This document shows positions 54,320 through 62,888 of a stretch of DNA of 64,000 nucleotides, in pieces. Source of the DNA: DTU013 sp964512095 (GTDB lineage: Bacteria; Bacillota; Clostridia; Acetivibrionales; DTU013); the NCBI GenBank assembly GCA_964512095.1, contig CAZEIH010000004.1, positions 1 to 64,000 of the forward strand. Direction: 5' to 3'. The notes under the pieces were generated by a model. The model saw only the letters and a program-made list of their open reading frames with translations. It did no database searches and was not told the DNA's origin. The position numbers and the translations under genes were made by a program. Every line of letters starts with the position of its first letter. The stretch's first letter is position 1.

Positions 54320-55258
54320 TTATAGCTTTACTGCTGTTCTCAGCTTTGCGCTTCTGGAGCGTGGATTCTGATTCACTTCATCCTCCGACGGCAATATAGG
54401 CTTTTTTGTCATTTTTTTTAGTTCCGGTTCCTTGCCGCATATACATACCGGAAATGCTGGAGGACAAGTGCACGGTTTTTCTCTCCTCTGGAATTCGTTT
54501 TTCACTATTCTGTCTTCCAGAGAATGAAAGGTTATTATACTCAGCCTTCCTCCCGACTTCAGCAGCCCTACAGCTCCATCTATGGCATCCTTTAGTGCTG
54601 CCAGCTCATCATTCACGGCAATCCTCAGTGCTTGAAATGTCCTTTTTGCAGGATGAGGGCCGTCCCTTCTTGCCTGAGCCGGTATTGCCGCTTTTATTAT
54701 GTCTACCAGTTGGCCTGTTGTCTCAATTCTGTTGTTTCTTCTTGCTTCTGTAATGAATGCTGCTATCCTTGCCGCCCAGTTCTCTTCCCCATAATCACGG
54801 ATTATTTCTTTTATAGCCTTTTCGTCATATGTGTTTACTATCTCAGCGGCATCAAGGTTACGATTTCTGTCCATCCTCATATCCAGCGGAGCATCCTGTT
54901 GATAGCTGAATCCTCTCTCAGCCTCGTCCAGTTGGTAGGATGATACTCCAATGTCTAGCAGTATGCCGTCTACATCTTGAATACCATGCTGTCCGACGAG
55001 CTGTTTCATATCACGAAAATTGCCTTTTATGAGGATCAGTCCTGCATTTTGTCTTAACTGTTGAAGTCTTTCGCCGGCTACTTTTATAGCTGTTGAATCT
55101 TGGTCTATGCCTATGAGTGTACCCTTGTCTAGCCTTTTGATGATTTCAGCACTGTGACCGGCTCCTCCAAGAGTTCCGTCTATATACGTTCCATTTTTGT
55201 CTATGTTCAAGCTGTCAATGGATTCTTCCAGCAGTACCGACTTATGATTGAATTCCAT
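54320..55258 (-). CDS. rsmH: 16S rRNA (cytosine(1402)-N(4))-methyltransferase
   Basis: A 312-residue SAM-dependent enzyme methylating C1402 of 16S rRNA. It shows HKSVLLEESIDSL, YIDGTLGGAGHSAEI, LLDIGVSSYQLDEAERGFSY, APLDMRMD and RTFQALRIAVNDEL with SIITFHSLEDRIVK. All are RsmH signatures. Follows mraZ by 30 bp with a GGAGG site. Usual length. Confidence 0.97.
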   Translation of the reverse strand: MEFNHKSVLLEESIDSLNIDKNGTYIDGTLGGAGHSAEIIKRLDKGTLIGIDQDSTAIKVAGERLQQLRQNAGLILIKGNFRDMKQLVGQHGIQDVDGILLDIGVSSYQLDEAERGFSYQQDAPLDMRMDRNRNLDAAEIVNTYDEKAIKEIIRDYGEENWAARIAAFITEARRNNRIETTGQLVDIIKAAIPAQARRDGPHPAKRTFQALRIAVNDELAALKDAIDGAVGLLKSGGRLSIITFHSLEDRIVKNEFQRREKPCTCPPAFPVCICGKEPELKKMTKKPILPSEDEVNQNPRSRSAKLRTAVKL

Positions 55259-55288
55259 GGGTTTGTCCTCCTGCAGTATTTTTTTCTC

Positions 55289-55720
55289 TTAGATGCCAAG
55301 CATTGCAAATGTTTCGGATAAGCTTTCAGGGCTAAGGCTATCACCTTTGATGTATTGTTCCCACTTGTCCTTACTCCATACTTCAACTCTGTTGCCTACA
55401 CCTACAATGCTGATTTCTTTATCCAGCTGTGCGTGGCTCCTCAAATCCTGAGGTATCAGTATTCGAGAATGCCCGTCCATCTGGCACTGAGCTGCACTTG
55501 AGAAGAAAAACCTGCTGAAATCACGAGCCTTGGTATTGGAAAGTGGTAAAGTTTCAAGTTTTTCGACCAGACTGTTCCATTTGGGCATAGAAAATATGAA
55601 TAAGCAACCTTCCAGCCCTTTTGCTATCATGAATCTCATATCTAACTCGTCTCTAAAGGCTGCAGGAACGATTACCCTGCCCTTCGGATCTATAGTGTGT
55701 TGAAATTCACCATAGAACAA
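55289..55720 (-). CDS. mraZ: Division/cell wall cluster transcriptional repressor MraZ
   Basis: A 143-residue protein with two AbrB-like SpoVT domains: GEFQHTIDPKGRVIVPAAFRDEL and QMDGHSRILIPQDLRSHAQL. It binds repeated GTGG boxes upstream of its own gene and represses the division cluster. The start is a TTG after AGAGAGGTG, giving the normal family length. It opens the division cluster. Confidence 0.95.
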   Translation of the reverse strand: MFYGEFQHTIDPKGRVIVPAAFRDELDMRFMIAKGLEGCLFIFSMPKWNSLVEKLETLPLSNTKARDFSRFFFSSAAQCQMDGHSRILIPQDLRSHAQLDKEISIVGVGNRVEVWSKDKWEQYIKGDSLSPESLSETFAMLGI

Positions 55721-55740
55721 TCATTTCACCTCTCTTTTCC

Positions 55741-55777
55741 CCACTTTCAAACCACTTCCACCCACTTCGTACCACTT
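55741..55777 (-). promoter_or_regulatory. MraZ operator: four AAGTGG boxes at helical spacing
   Basis: AAGTGG occurs on the minus strand at 55772-55777, 55762-55767, 55752-55757 and 55741-55746, spaced 10, 10 and 11 bp. This matches the known MraZ binding-box pattern. A possible promoter (TTGATT at 55808-55813, TATAAA at 55787-55792) lies just upstream with short spacing. Confidence 0.8.
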
Positions 55778-55894
55778 GTCTATAAGTTTATAGTAAATTT
55801 CGGGAATAATCAAGACATATTTGGAATATTTTTTAAGATGGGTCAAAAGTCCTATTAATAATAAACAGCGTCGCCGGTCCCAGAGCCAATTTGT

Positions 55895-55980
55895 AGAAGG
55901 GCTTTGCGGAATAGAACATGCTCTCCACAAGCAAAGCCTACCGATTTCTTGTGCTGTACAGGCAACACTGTTTGTGGAGG
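55895..55980. other. Nested inverted repeats between rodA and mraZ
   Basis: AGGGCTTTGC (55898-55907) pairs with GCAAAGCCT (55931-55939), and CTCCACAAGC (55923-55932) pairs with GTTTGTGGAG (55970-55979). The arms interlock, so alternative folds are possible. The rest of this 340-base gap holds the rodA terminator and the MraZ operator, and no gene is seen. Confidence 0.4.
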
Positions 55981-55999
55981 CAGGCTAAGTTTGAAGCAA

Positions 56000-56026
56000 C
56001 AAAAAACAGCCCTCGTGCGAGAGCTG
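56000..56026 (-). terminator. Rho-independent terminator after rodA
   Basis: CAGCTCTCG and CGAGGGCTG pair (one G-U) around two bases, followed on the minus strand by TTTTTT. It isolates rodA-lgt transcripts from the mraZ promoter. Confidence 0.88.
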
Positions 56027-56060
56027 ATATAGCTATTAGTTATCTAATTTGGAGCTATTT

Positions 56061-57212
56061 CTATTGAGAACTATTAAAAATCTTCTTCCTTCGCCGCATA
56101 GACACACTTAGGAGAATACCGATATTGAGGTAATTAGCTATTAACGAGCTATTTCCCTGGCTTACAAATGGCAACGGTATTCCCGTAACCGGTAGCAAGC
56201 CAATACACATCCCTATATTCTCAATAAAATGAAAACCCAACATCGCAGCCACACACACAGCCATATATGAACCATACAAATCTCTCGCGTTCATTGAAAT
56301 TTGCAGACACCTAAACAACAAAAAGAAAACTATAAGAACAAAAATAATTGATCCAATAAAACCCGTCTCCTCACCTATTACAGAAAAAATAAAGTCCGAT
56401 TCCTTTTCCGGGACATTGAACATGCTTGAGGTGACGCCTTCTTTTAGCCCATGAAAAATTCCCTTTCCATATATCTGGCCCGACCCTATGGTGACTTTGG
56501 ATCGATAAACCTGAAGACCATCTCCAAGTAAGTCTAATTCAGGGTATATGAAGGTCATGATCCTTTTCTTAATATGTGGGAACTTCTGTGGTATGACATA
56601 CAGCCATAAAACAGGCACAGCCACAGCAGATGCGCCCATTGCGATGAGAAAATACCTGTAGGGTATTCCAAATATAAAAATGAGTACAACAAATGCAAAT
56701 ACAAAAACCATTGCCGTTCCCACATCTGGCTGGAGCAGGACAAGACCGATGGGAAGCATCGCGTATATGAACAGCTTTACAACATTTTTCCCAATGTCCT
56801 TACCTTCCTTGAGTCTTTCCAAAAACAGTGGCACAATAAGTACGAATGCAACCTTGGAAAACTCAGATGGCTGGATGTTTCCTATTAAAGGGACTTTAAG
56901 CCAGCCTTTCGTCCCATGTCTCTCTTCTCCTATAATAAGCACCAAAATAAGAAGGGCAATACTACCCATATATACCACTATACCTAATGTCCTAAAATCT
57001 TTGTAGTCAATTGCACTTATTGTGATTGCGGCAACTATGCCTATTCCCAGACATATTACCTGTTTGAGCCAAACTGGATGAATGCCCGGATTGCCCAGGG
57101 CACTTTTGAGCGCTATAATGCCATATACTGATAACAATAGAACGGCCGCAAAAAGCGGATAATCAAATTGCTTAAAATAATCAATGCTCTTTGTTTTTTC
57201 TACATAATACAT
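56061..57212 (-). CDS. rodA: SEDS-family rod-shape peptidoglycan glycosyltransferase RodA
   Basis: A 383-residue polytopic SEDS protein. Motifs are ALGNPGIHPVWLKQ near the start, RHGTKGWLKVPLIGNIQPSEFSKVAFVL, LLQPDVGTAMVF, and KVTIGSGQIYGKGIFHG with VPEKESDFIFSVIGEETGF. It ends in TGIPLPFVSQGNSSLI. Location outside the division operon and the G-x-WL-variant favour RodA over FtsW. The ATG at 57212 has GGGTGG five bases upstream; a GTG at 57221 overlaps that. Separated from lgt by 231 bases without a gene. Confidence 0.9.
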   Translation of the reverse strand: MYYVEKTKSIDYFKQFDYPLFAAVLLLSVYGIIALKSALGNPGIHPVWLKQVICLGIGIVAAITISAIDYKDFRTLGIVVYMGSIALLILVLIIGEERHGTKGWLKVPLIGNIQPSEFSKVAFVLIVPLFLERLKEGKDIGKNVVKLFIYAMLPIGLVLLQPDVGTAMVFVFAFVVLIFIFGIPYRYFLIAMGASAVAVPVLWLYVIPQKFPHIKKRIMTFIYPELDLLGDGLQVYRSKVTIGSGQIYGKGIFHGLKEGVTSSMFNVPEKESDFIFSVIGEETGFIGSIIFVLIVFFLLFRCLQISMNARDLYGSYMAVCVAAMLGFHFIENIGMCIGLLPVTGIPLPFVSQGNSSLIANYLNIGILLSVSMRRRKKIFNSSQ

Positions 57213-57443
57213 TTTATCCACCCATGTTGCAAATTTAAGCAGTTAGCTGCCAATTTTCATAAATTCTATACCGTACTTCTATCAACTTTCATCCTCCAAA
57301 AACTAACAATACTGATGTTAAGCCTTTTCTAAGGCAGCATATCTCATCATAAGCTACATCATTAGATATGGTCTTTGCAAGTCATATTAGGCTTCAGTTT
57401 GCGCCAATGAATCATCTTTTTTGTAATTCCAGTTTTACATATT

Positions 57444-58565
57444 TTAACCCTCATTGCCCTCTGTTTCCTCTGCCGCCACTCCTTCAGCCCCCGCTACATC
57501 TTTGGCTTCCACTGCTTCTTCGGCCCCCGCTACTCCTTCGGCTTCCACTGCTTCTTCGGCCCCCGCTACTTCTTCAGCTTCCGCCACTTCTTCAGCTTCC
57601 GCCACTTCTTCGGCTCCCGCTACTTCTTCAGCTTCCGCTGCTTCCGCTGCTTCTTCAACCCCTGCTGTCCCCGATTCCTCAGCCTTCATTTTCATCAAAA
57701 GTGACCCATATCGACTTTGACCAAGTTCAACCGGTTCACTATCCTCAGACTTCTTCTGCCTGAGTCTTCTGTATATGAAAAGCCAAAGGCCTGCAACCAG
57801 CAACACTATAGAGAGTAACTGTGACACCCTAAAGCTACCCAAGTAGAGGCTATCTGTCCTCATTCCTTCAATTATCGCTCTCCCAGCTCCATAAAGTATA
57901 AAATAAAGGAAGAGCACCTCGCCCTCAACCTTCTTCTTTTTTCTGTAGTTGGCCAAAAACAAGAAAATGGCAATATCCAGTATTGACTCATATAAAAATG
58001 TAGGATGAACACCCCATTTGGAAAGATCAACACCGGGCTGAAAATTGGTAAGGTATCTATCGGCAACACTTCCATTCATTCTCCATGGTACATTTGTGGC
58101 TACTCCAAAGGCTTCCTGGTTCACAAAATTGCCCCAGCGTCCAATACCCTGCCCCAGCGCCAGGTAAGGTATACCAAAGTCAGCCAGATGCAGGAATGTC
58201 ATTTTCTTCTTTTTAGCATAAATCCAGGCGACCAGCAAAGCTCCAATTACACCGCCGTAAATTGCCAGGCCTCCGTCTCTGAACTTTAAGATTTTTATCA
58301 GGTCACCACTGTATTGGTCCCAACTAAAAACCACATAAAATAGTCTGGCGAATACTATCGCCACCGGAACAGCAAATAGAACAAGATCAAGTATGTTATC
58401 CGGAACAAGGTTATATTTTTTGCTGCTTTTTATTCCCAATAGCACGGCTAAAAGAAATGCAAATGCAATTATTATCCCGTACCAGAATATCTCTATATTA
58501 AATATCTTAAAAGCATACCTTTGTATTTCAAATTCCAGTCCCAAACCCGGAAAACTAATATTCAA
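57444..58565 (-). CDS. lgt: Prolipoprotein diacylglyceryl transferase with acidic repeat tail
   Basis: A 373-residue membrane enzyme that attaches diacylglycerol to lipobox Cys. About seven transmembrane helices fill residues 27-265. Signature motifs are GGLAIYGGVIGALL, GQGIGRWGNFVNQEAFG (R143) and GAGRAIIEGMRTDSL. Normal family members end near residue 280-290. Here a cytoplasmic tail of ~70 residues (304-373) follows, made of Glu/Ala/Val repeats (EEVAEA). The start is a TTG near GGAGG. It should mature lipoproteins such as the one at 25283. Confidence 0.93.
   Translation of the reverse strand: MNISFPGLGLEFEIQRYAFKIFNIEIFWYGIIIAFAFLLAVLLGIKSSKKYNLVPDNILDLVLFAVPVAIVFARLFYVVFSWDQYSGDLIKILKFRDGGLAIYGGVIGALLVAWIYAKKKKMTFLHLADFGIPYLALGQGIGRWGNFVNQEAFGVATNVPWRMNGSVADRYLTNFQPGVDLSKWGVHPTFLYESILDIAIFLFLANYRKKKKVEGEVLFLYFILYGAGRAIIEGMRTDSLYLGSFRVSQLLSIVLLVAGLWLFIYRRLRQKKSEDSEPVELGQSRYGSLLMKMKAEESGTAGVEEAAEAAEAEEVAGAEEVAEAEEVAEAEEVAGAEEAVEAEGVAGAEEAVEAKDVAGAEGVAAEETEGNEG
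57454..57665 (-). repeat. Imperfect 18-bp tandem repeats encoding the Lgt tail
   Basis: On the plus strand the pattern GCTTCCGCCACTTCTTCA and variants recurs, encoding six-residue EEVA(E/G)A blocks. Neighbouring pairs form 36-bp units (EAEEVAGAEEAV). Slippage would keep the frame. Confidence 0.85.
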
Positions 58566-58596
58566 ATCCTCCGCCCCCTCATGTCGGCAAGAATAC

Positions 58597-59880
58597 TCAA
58601 ACAGGCTTAATAATTGACATTGCCAGATTTTCCTGTTTGAAATGCTCCTCTAGTACTTCATTAACATATTCAAATGATATTTTATCATATACATGCAAAT
58701 AGTCAAACATGTTAACACCTTTAAAATACACTGAAATAAAGGAATGGGATATACTCTCCACAGAATTAAATTTCCTCATATATCTGCCGAGCATCGACTT
58801 AATTAGCCTATCATAGTCTGCTCTATCAATACCCCTTCCTTTTATCTCCTCCACCTCACGACAGAATTTCTCTTTCACCTTCATAGGCTGGGAAGATTCA
58901 CCTGCAAGAATTGAAAACCCATAGCCTTTTTCTATAGTGAAATCCGTATCAAATGAAGAATTTATCAAACCTTCATTATAGAGCGTCTCATATAGCTTAG
59001 AGCTTCTGCCAACAATTAGCTTGAGTAAAAGCTTTACGGCAGTTTCGTACATAAGCAAATCTATACTCTTATCTCCATAGAAGCTATCCTTGTATCCCAT
59101 CTGAAACATTGGTATTGACACAGCTAGAGACTCCTCTACATAATTGGATCTGATCCCGGCAGGCTCATCAGGATATATCCTTGTGATAGGAGGCCTTGCA
59201 TCCTTTTGCTTAATAGCAGCCTCCACTCTTTCAAAGACGCTCTGAGGTTCCACGTCTCCAACAACAAGCACCATCATGTTTGAAGGGTGATAGAAGGTAT
59301 TGTAGCACTTGTACAGGGTTTCTCTATCAATCCTGCTTATACTCTCTATAGTACCAGCAATATCTATCTTTACAGGCATTTTTTCATAAAAAGCTCCTAA
59401 GAGGTTAAATAGAGACCTATATCCCGGATTATCCTGATACATCATAATTTCCTGTCCAATGATACCCTTCTCTTTTTCCACACTCTCGTTGGTAATATAG
59501 GGGTTTTGGACGTAATTAAGGAGTAACCCGAGGTTTTCATCAACTTTATCTGTGCATGAAAAAAGATAAACAGTTTGGTTGAAGCTGGTGTATGCATTGG
59601 GGCTAGAGCCTAATGCTGAAAATTTGTCCATAACACTGCCATCTTCCTGCTCAAAAAGCTTATGCTCTAAAAAATGGGCAATACCATCCGGTACTCGTGT
59701 TTCCTTATCTTCACCAGGTATAATGAAGGCATTGTCTATGGACCCGTAATGAGTTGCAAAGGTCCCATATTTTTTCGAATAGCCCTTTCTTGGTATTACA
59801 AAAGCCTTCAGTCCACTGCTGTGCTTATAGCTATAGAGGACTTCTCCTGCTTTATCGTATTGCATTTTTTCGATATTCAT
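58597..59880 (-). CDS. M16-family zinc peptidase, YmfH-like
   Basis: A 427-residue pitrilysin-type peptidase. HFLEH near residue 69 is the inverted zinc motif HxxEH, with a downstream Glu expected about 76 residues later. Clostridial and Bacillus YmfF/YmfH pairs are annotated as processing-associated peptidases, with links to EF-P modification proposed in databases; here this is only context. The ATG follows GGAGATAGC. It is translated after the partner gene (45-bp gap). Confidence 0.88.
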   Translation of the reverse strand: MNIEKMQYDKAGEVLYSYKHSSGLKAFVIPRKGYSKKYGTFATHYGSIDNAFIIPGEDKETRVPDGIAHFLEHKLFEQEDGSVMDKFSALGSSPNAYTSFNQTVYLFSCTDKVDENLGLLLNYVQNPYITNESVEKEKGIIGQEIMMYQDNPGYRSLFNLLGAFYEKMPVKIDIAGTIESISRIDRETLYKCYNTFYHPSNMMVLVVGDVEPQSVFERVEAAIKQKDARPPITRIYPDEPAGIRSNYVEESLAVSIPMFQMGYKDSFYGDKSIDLLMYETAVKLLLKLIVGRSSKLYETLYNEGLINSSFDTDFTIEKGYGFSILAGESSQPMKVKEKFCREVEEIKGRGIDRADYDRLIKSMLGRYMRKFNSVESISHSFISVYFKGVNMFDYLHVYDKISFEYVNEVLEEHFKQENLAMSIIKPV

Positions 59881-59925
59881 GTGCTATCTCCTTAAACAAA
59901 ACATTCTTATTCAACAACCTTTTGG

Positions 59926-61221
59926 CTACTCTTCTTCAGGTGCCGTTAGGAAGTACACCGTATCCAGTCCGATTTTCTTTGAAACCCTAACAACATCTTC
60001 CTTTGTCACCTTTCTAACCTTATCAATTATACTTACAATACTATCCTGGGTTCCTGATATTGTTTGACTTAAGAAGTAGTCAACCATGTTTCCCTGGTTA
60101 TCCATTAGTGATTGAACCCCAGTTTCTATACTTTTTACAGTAGATTGTATTTCATGGTCAGAAATATTCCCCTTCATAATTTCATCCAGCTGTCTGCTTA
60201 TTATCTCCAATGCTTTATCCTTATTCTTTATTTCAATCCCGCTGCTGATTCCCATAAGCCCCTTGAATTTTTCCAAAAAGGAATATGAATAGTAGGCCAA
60301 GCTCGCCTTCTCACGCACATTCTGAAATAGCTTTGACTGCACACCACCACCTAGTATACCGCTATACACCATTAATGCCTGAATATCATCGCTATCGGGA
60401 GGCGTATTGGTTCTATACCCCAAACACAGCTTCCCCTGTGAGATATTCATAATCTCGGTTACATATCTAGCCTCACTTATCTCTTTCTTAATGGAATAGC
60501 TGTTCATAGTTTTAATGTCTTTGCGACATAATCCCTTAACCAGGCCTATAACCTTATCTACTTCAACATCCGATATGCTTCCGGATAGATATATCTGCAT
60601 CGGGTATGTCTCTATCATTTTTTTGTAATGATGGGTCAATTCTTCTGGGCTTATAGCTGCGAGGTCCTCCACAAAACCATAGTCATATATTCCGTAGGGC
60701 TCATCACGACAGACCTCTTCAAGGCACCTTTCCATACTATAGGTCATCTTGTCATTGACCCTGCCCTCAATAAATATCCTCAACTTATCCTTTTCCTGCT
60801 GTAGAAAATCATTACTGAACACTCCATTTACAAAAGCAGGCCTTGTAATGATGTCAAACAGCAGCTCAAGTCCTGCTGCAAACGTATCAGCACCGTCGGG
60901 CACATATCGTTTTGACAGAAATTCAGTGTAAAAATGTATTAAATGCCTTTCTCCTTTTTTTGTAACTCCACAGTCAAAGCTAGCCCCATAAAGGCTTTCT
61001 ACTTTCATTGATATATCTCTCAAGGTTGGGTATACTTCACTCCCGCGCCTCATGACAGCAGGCAGTAGGGCATTTTTTGTTACATCCTCCCTAGTAAGAT
61101 TATCCATAAAAAAGACATGAATGCTGCTTGTCTTAAACTTTTCCGTAGCTATTGTGTAGATGTCTATTCCATTAAATGAGGATACCTTCACCGCCTGTAC
61201 GGCATTAAAATCCATTTCCAT
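59926..61221 (-). CDS. M16-family peptidase-like protein, YmfF-like, without zinc motif
   Basis: A 431-residue partner of the downstream YmfH-like peptidase. It has the pitrilysin fold pattern (TLRDISMKVESLYGASFDCG, LGYRTNTPPDSDDIQALMVY, ILGGGVQSKLFQNVREKASLAYYSYS) but no HxxEH in the expected N-terminal region. It should be the non-catalytic half of a heterodimer, as in mitochondrial processing peptidase. The start at 61221 follows AAGGAAGG at five bases; the frame extends 16 codons further upstream. Confidence 0.87.
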   Translation of the reverse strand: MEMDFNAVQAVKVSSFNGIDIYTIATEKFKTSSIHVFFMDNLTREDVTKNALLPAVMRRGSEVYPTLRDISMKVESLYGASFDCGVTKKGERHLIHFYTEFLSKRYVPDGADTFAAGLELLFDIITRPAFVNGVFSNDFLQQEKDKLRIFIEGRVNDKMTYSMERCLEEVCRDEPYGIYDYGFVEDLAAISPEELTHHYKKMIETYPMQIYLSGSISDVEVDKVIGLVKGLCRKDIKTMNSYSIKKEISEARYVTEIMNISQGKLCLGYRTNTPPDSDDIQALMVYSGILGGGVQSKLFQNVREKASLAYYSYSFLEKFKGLMGISSGIEIKNKDKALEIISRQLDEIMKGNISDHEIQSTVKSIETGVQSLMDNQGNMVDYFLSQTISGTQDSIVSIIDKVRKVTKEDVVRVSKKIGLDTVYFLTAPEEE

Positions 61222-61398
61222 CAGTGCCTTCCTTTCTGCCAACTTTTCTACATATCGGGGGCAGGCCAAAAACGCCCTTATTTTTTCCCGATATACTTAT
61301 AGTATAATAAATCAACCTGATTGTATTCAATATCTGGAATGATAATTCTATCTATATTATATATATTTGTGGTAATAATAACAAAGAGTAATTGTCCT

Positions 61399-61404
61399 TA
61401 TAAT
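61399..61404 (+). promoter_or_regulatory. Candidate -10 box for the small membrane protein gene
   Basis: TATAAT lies 38 bp before the ATG, inside the divergent intergenic region. No convincing -35 was found at 16-18 bp, so confidence is limited. Confidence 0.35.
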
Positions 61405-61442
61405 AAAGTGTTATAACAATTTTTTTATAGTTGGAGGCTTAA

Positions 61443-61613
61443 ATGAGATATTCTAATGCTAGAAAGTATCCTATTACACAAAAGAAAAAAAACATATCCC
61501 AATGCCAAAGTGAACGCATAATTGACCTAGGTTTGGGAACTGCAGCGGGGTTGCTGGGTTTGGTTTTCCTGGAAGGACTGATTTTGGGACTGATAATAAA
61601 AAGACGTCGGTGA
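61443..61613 (+). CDS. Small single-pass membrane protein
   Basis: A 56-residue product. A basic N-terminal half (RYSNARKYPITQKKKN) is followed by one hydrophobic helix (about residues 29-53) rich in Gly and Leu, with a positively charged KRRR end. GGAGG lies seven bases before the ATG and a TATAAT at 61399. It is divergent from the M16 genes and 76 bp before the diguanylate cyclase. No family is recognised; it may be a membrane-partner peptide or a toxin-like small protein, both inference. Confidence 0.6.
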   Translation: MRYSNARKYPITQKKKNISQCQSERIIDLGLGTAAGLLGLVFLEGLILGLIIKRRR

Positions 61614-61689
61614 AGGGAACATAATTGTTATATAAATGGCATTTGTATCCGATATCATTAATGCACCATAAAAATCAGGGAGGTAGCAA

Positions 61690-62868
61690 ATGCCAGCTCA
61701 AGCTCAAGAGACAATTCGTTTTGTCACTATAATTATATCCATTTGTTTTTCTTTTTGCATACCCCTGCTTTCCTTTTGGATTAAAAAGTCAGATGAAAGG
61801 CTGAGACTTTCGGCTTTTACATTTATATCAGTATTCATACTGAATATAGCAGCTGCATTCCTGTATGACCCAATGCAGTCTACTGTTTTGTTCCAATATT
61901 CCAACGCTTTGCTATTATTACTATTCATTGCCGCTCTTGCTACAGGCAATAGCTTTCTAGTAAAATCACTGACATTGCTGGCACCTACAGCACTGATTGT
62001 ATTTTCTCATTTCAGTTTAACCTTTACAAGGTACCCATATCATCATAATATTAGTGCGACTTTGGTGATAATATTGTCCATTATCATTATGTATATGCAC
62101 AAAAGTAAAAAGGGGACAAAGAGCCTGTTGTTTTGGTTCGTTTTGCCGATGCTGGTATCCGCTGTAGTGGGATTATACCCAAATTCCCAGATACTCATCT
62201 TGGCATCACCTGTTTTTATGCTAATCTCTTACTCCATACTACTTTACTTTTACTATGACTCCTTTATACATTCATTGGTAATTAGAGCTGAGGAAAGTGA
62301 AAGAAAGCTATCTGGCATTGACCGCTCTGTTGAGGTAGAGGTTAAAAAAAGAATGTTGGAGTTGGAAAACATGAACAAAAAGCTATTGGATATATCCAAA
62401 ACAGACGCCCTATCTAATGTTCTCAATAAAGCAGCAATACTCAAGGCAATGGACCGTCTCATCAACGATAAATCAAATTCGAAGTTTTCTATACTTATGT
62501 TTGATATTGATGACTTTAAAAATATAAACGATACTCACGGCCATTTTGTAGGTGACAAATGCATACGAACGCTCTCATCAACTGCCCGGAAAAGCTTTAG
62601 AGATATCGATTTGGTGGGAAGATATGGCGGAGACGAATTTATCATTATATTGCCGGATACCGGAAGCAAGCAGGCTTTAATCGTCGCCGAGCGCTTTAGA
62701 AAAACAGTGGCTGAGTCATCCTCTCCAAGCATTACTATATCAATAGGGATAGCATCATATCCCTTAGACGGCACTAACATCGGTAATCTAATCAAGGTAG
62801 CTGATAAAGGATTATATGCTTCAAAGAAAAAAGGTAAAAACACAATATCCCATAATAGTGAAGTGTGA
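61690..62868 (+). CDS. Membrane-bound diguanylate cyclase
   Basis: A 392-residue GGDEF protein. Six or seven transmembrane helices (about residues 12-190) precede a short coiled linker (210-235) and the catalytic domain. The active site is GGDEF (313-317) and RDID (304-307) is a preserved I-site, five residues before it. GGGAGG precedes the ATG. It is similar in design to the cyclase at 37637 but not an obvious recent duplicate. No nearby effector. Confidence 0.92.
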   Translation: MPAQAQETIRFVTIIISICFSFCIPLLSFWIKKSDERLRLSAFTFISVFILNIAAAFLYDPMQSTVLFQYSNALLLLLFIAALATGNSFLVKSLTLLAPTALIVFSHFSLTFTRYPYHHNISATLVIILSIIIMYMHKSKKGTKSLLFWFVLPMLVSAVVGLYPNSQILILASPVFMLISYSILLYFYYDSFIHSLVIRAEESERKLSGIDRSVEVEVKKRMLELENMNKKLLDISKTDALSNVLNKAAILKAMDRLINDKSNSKFSILMFDIDDFKNINDTHGHFVGDKCIRTLSSTARKSFRDIDLVGRYGGDEFIIILPDTGSKQALIVAERFRKTVAESSSPSITISIGIASYPLDGTNIGNLIKVADKGLYASKKKGKNTISHNSEV

Positions 62869-62888
62869 ATAGAGGGTTACAGCTTTTT

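Noticed and set aside
55721..55930. A 69-codon minus-strand frame just upstream of mraZ
   Set aside because: It covers the MraZ operator and likely promoter, has no ribosome site and no recognisable features.
57454..57720. Ser/Ala/Thr-rich plus-strand frame antisense to lgt
   Set aside because: An antisense shadow of the Lgt tail repeats; no ribosome site or promoter.
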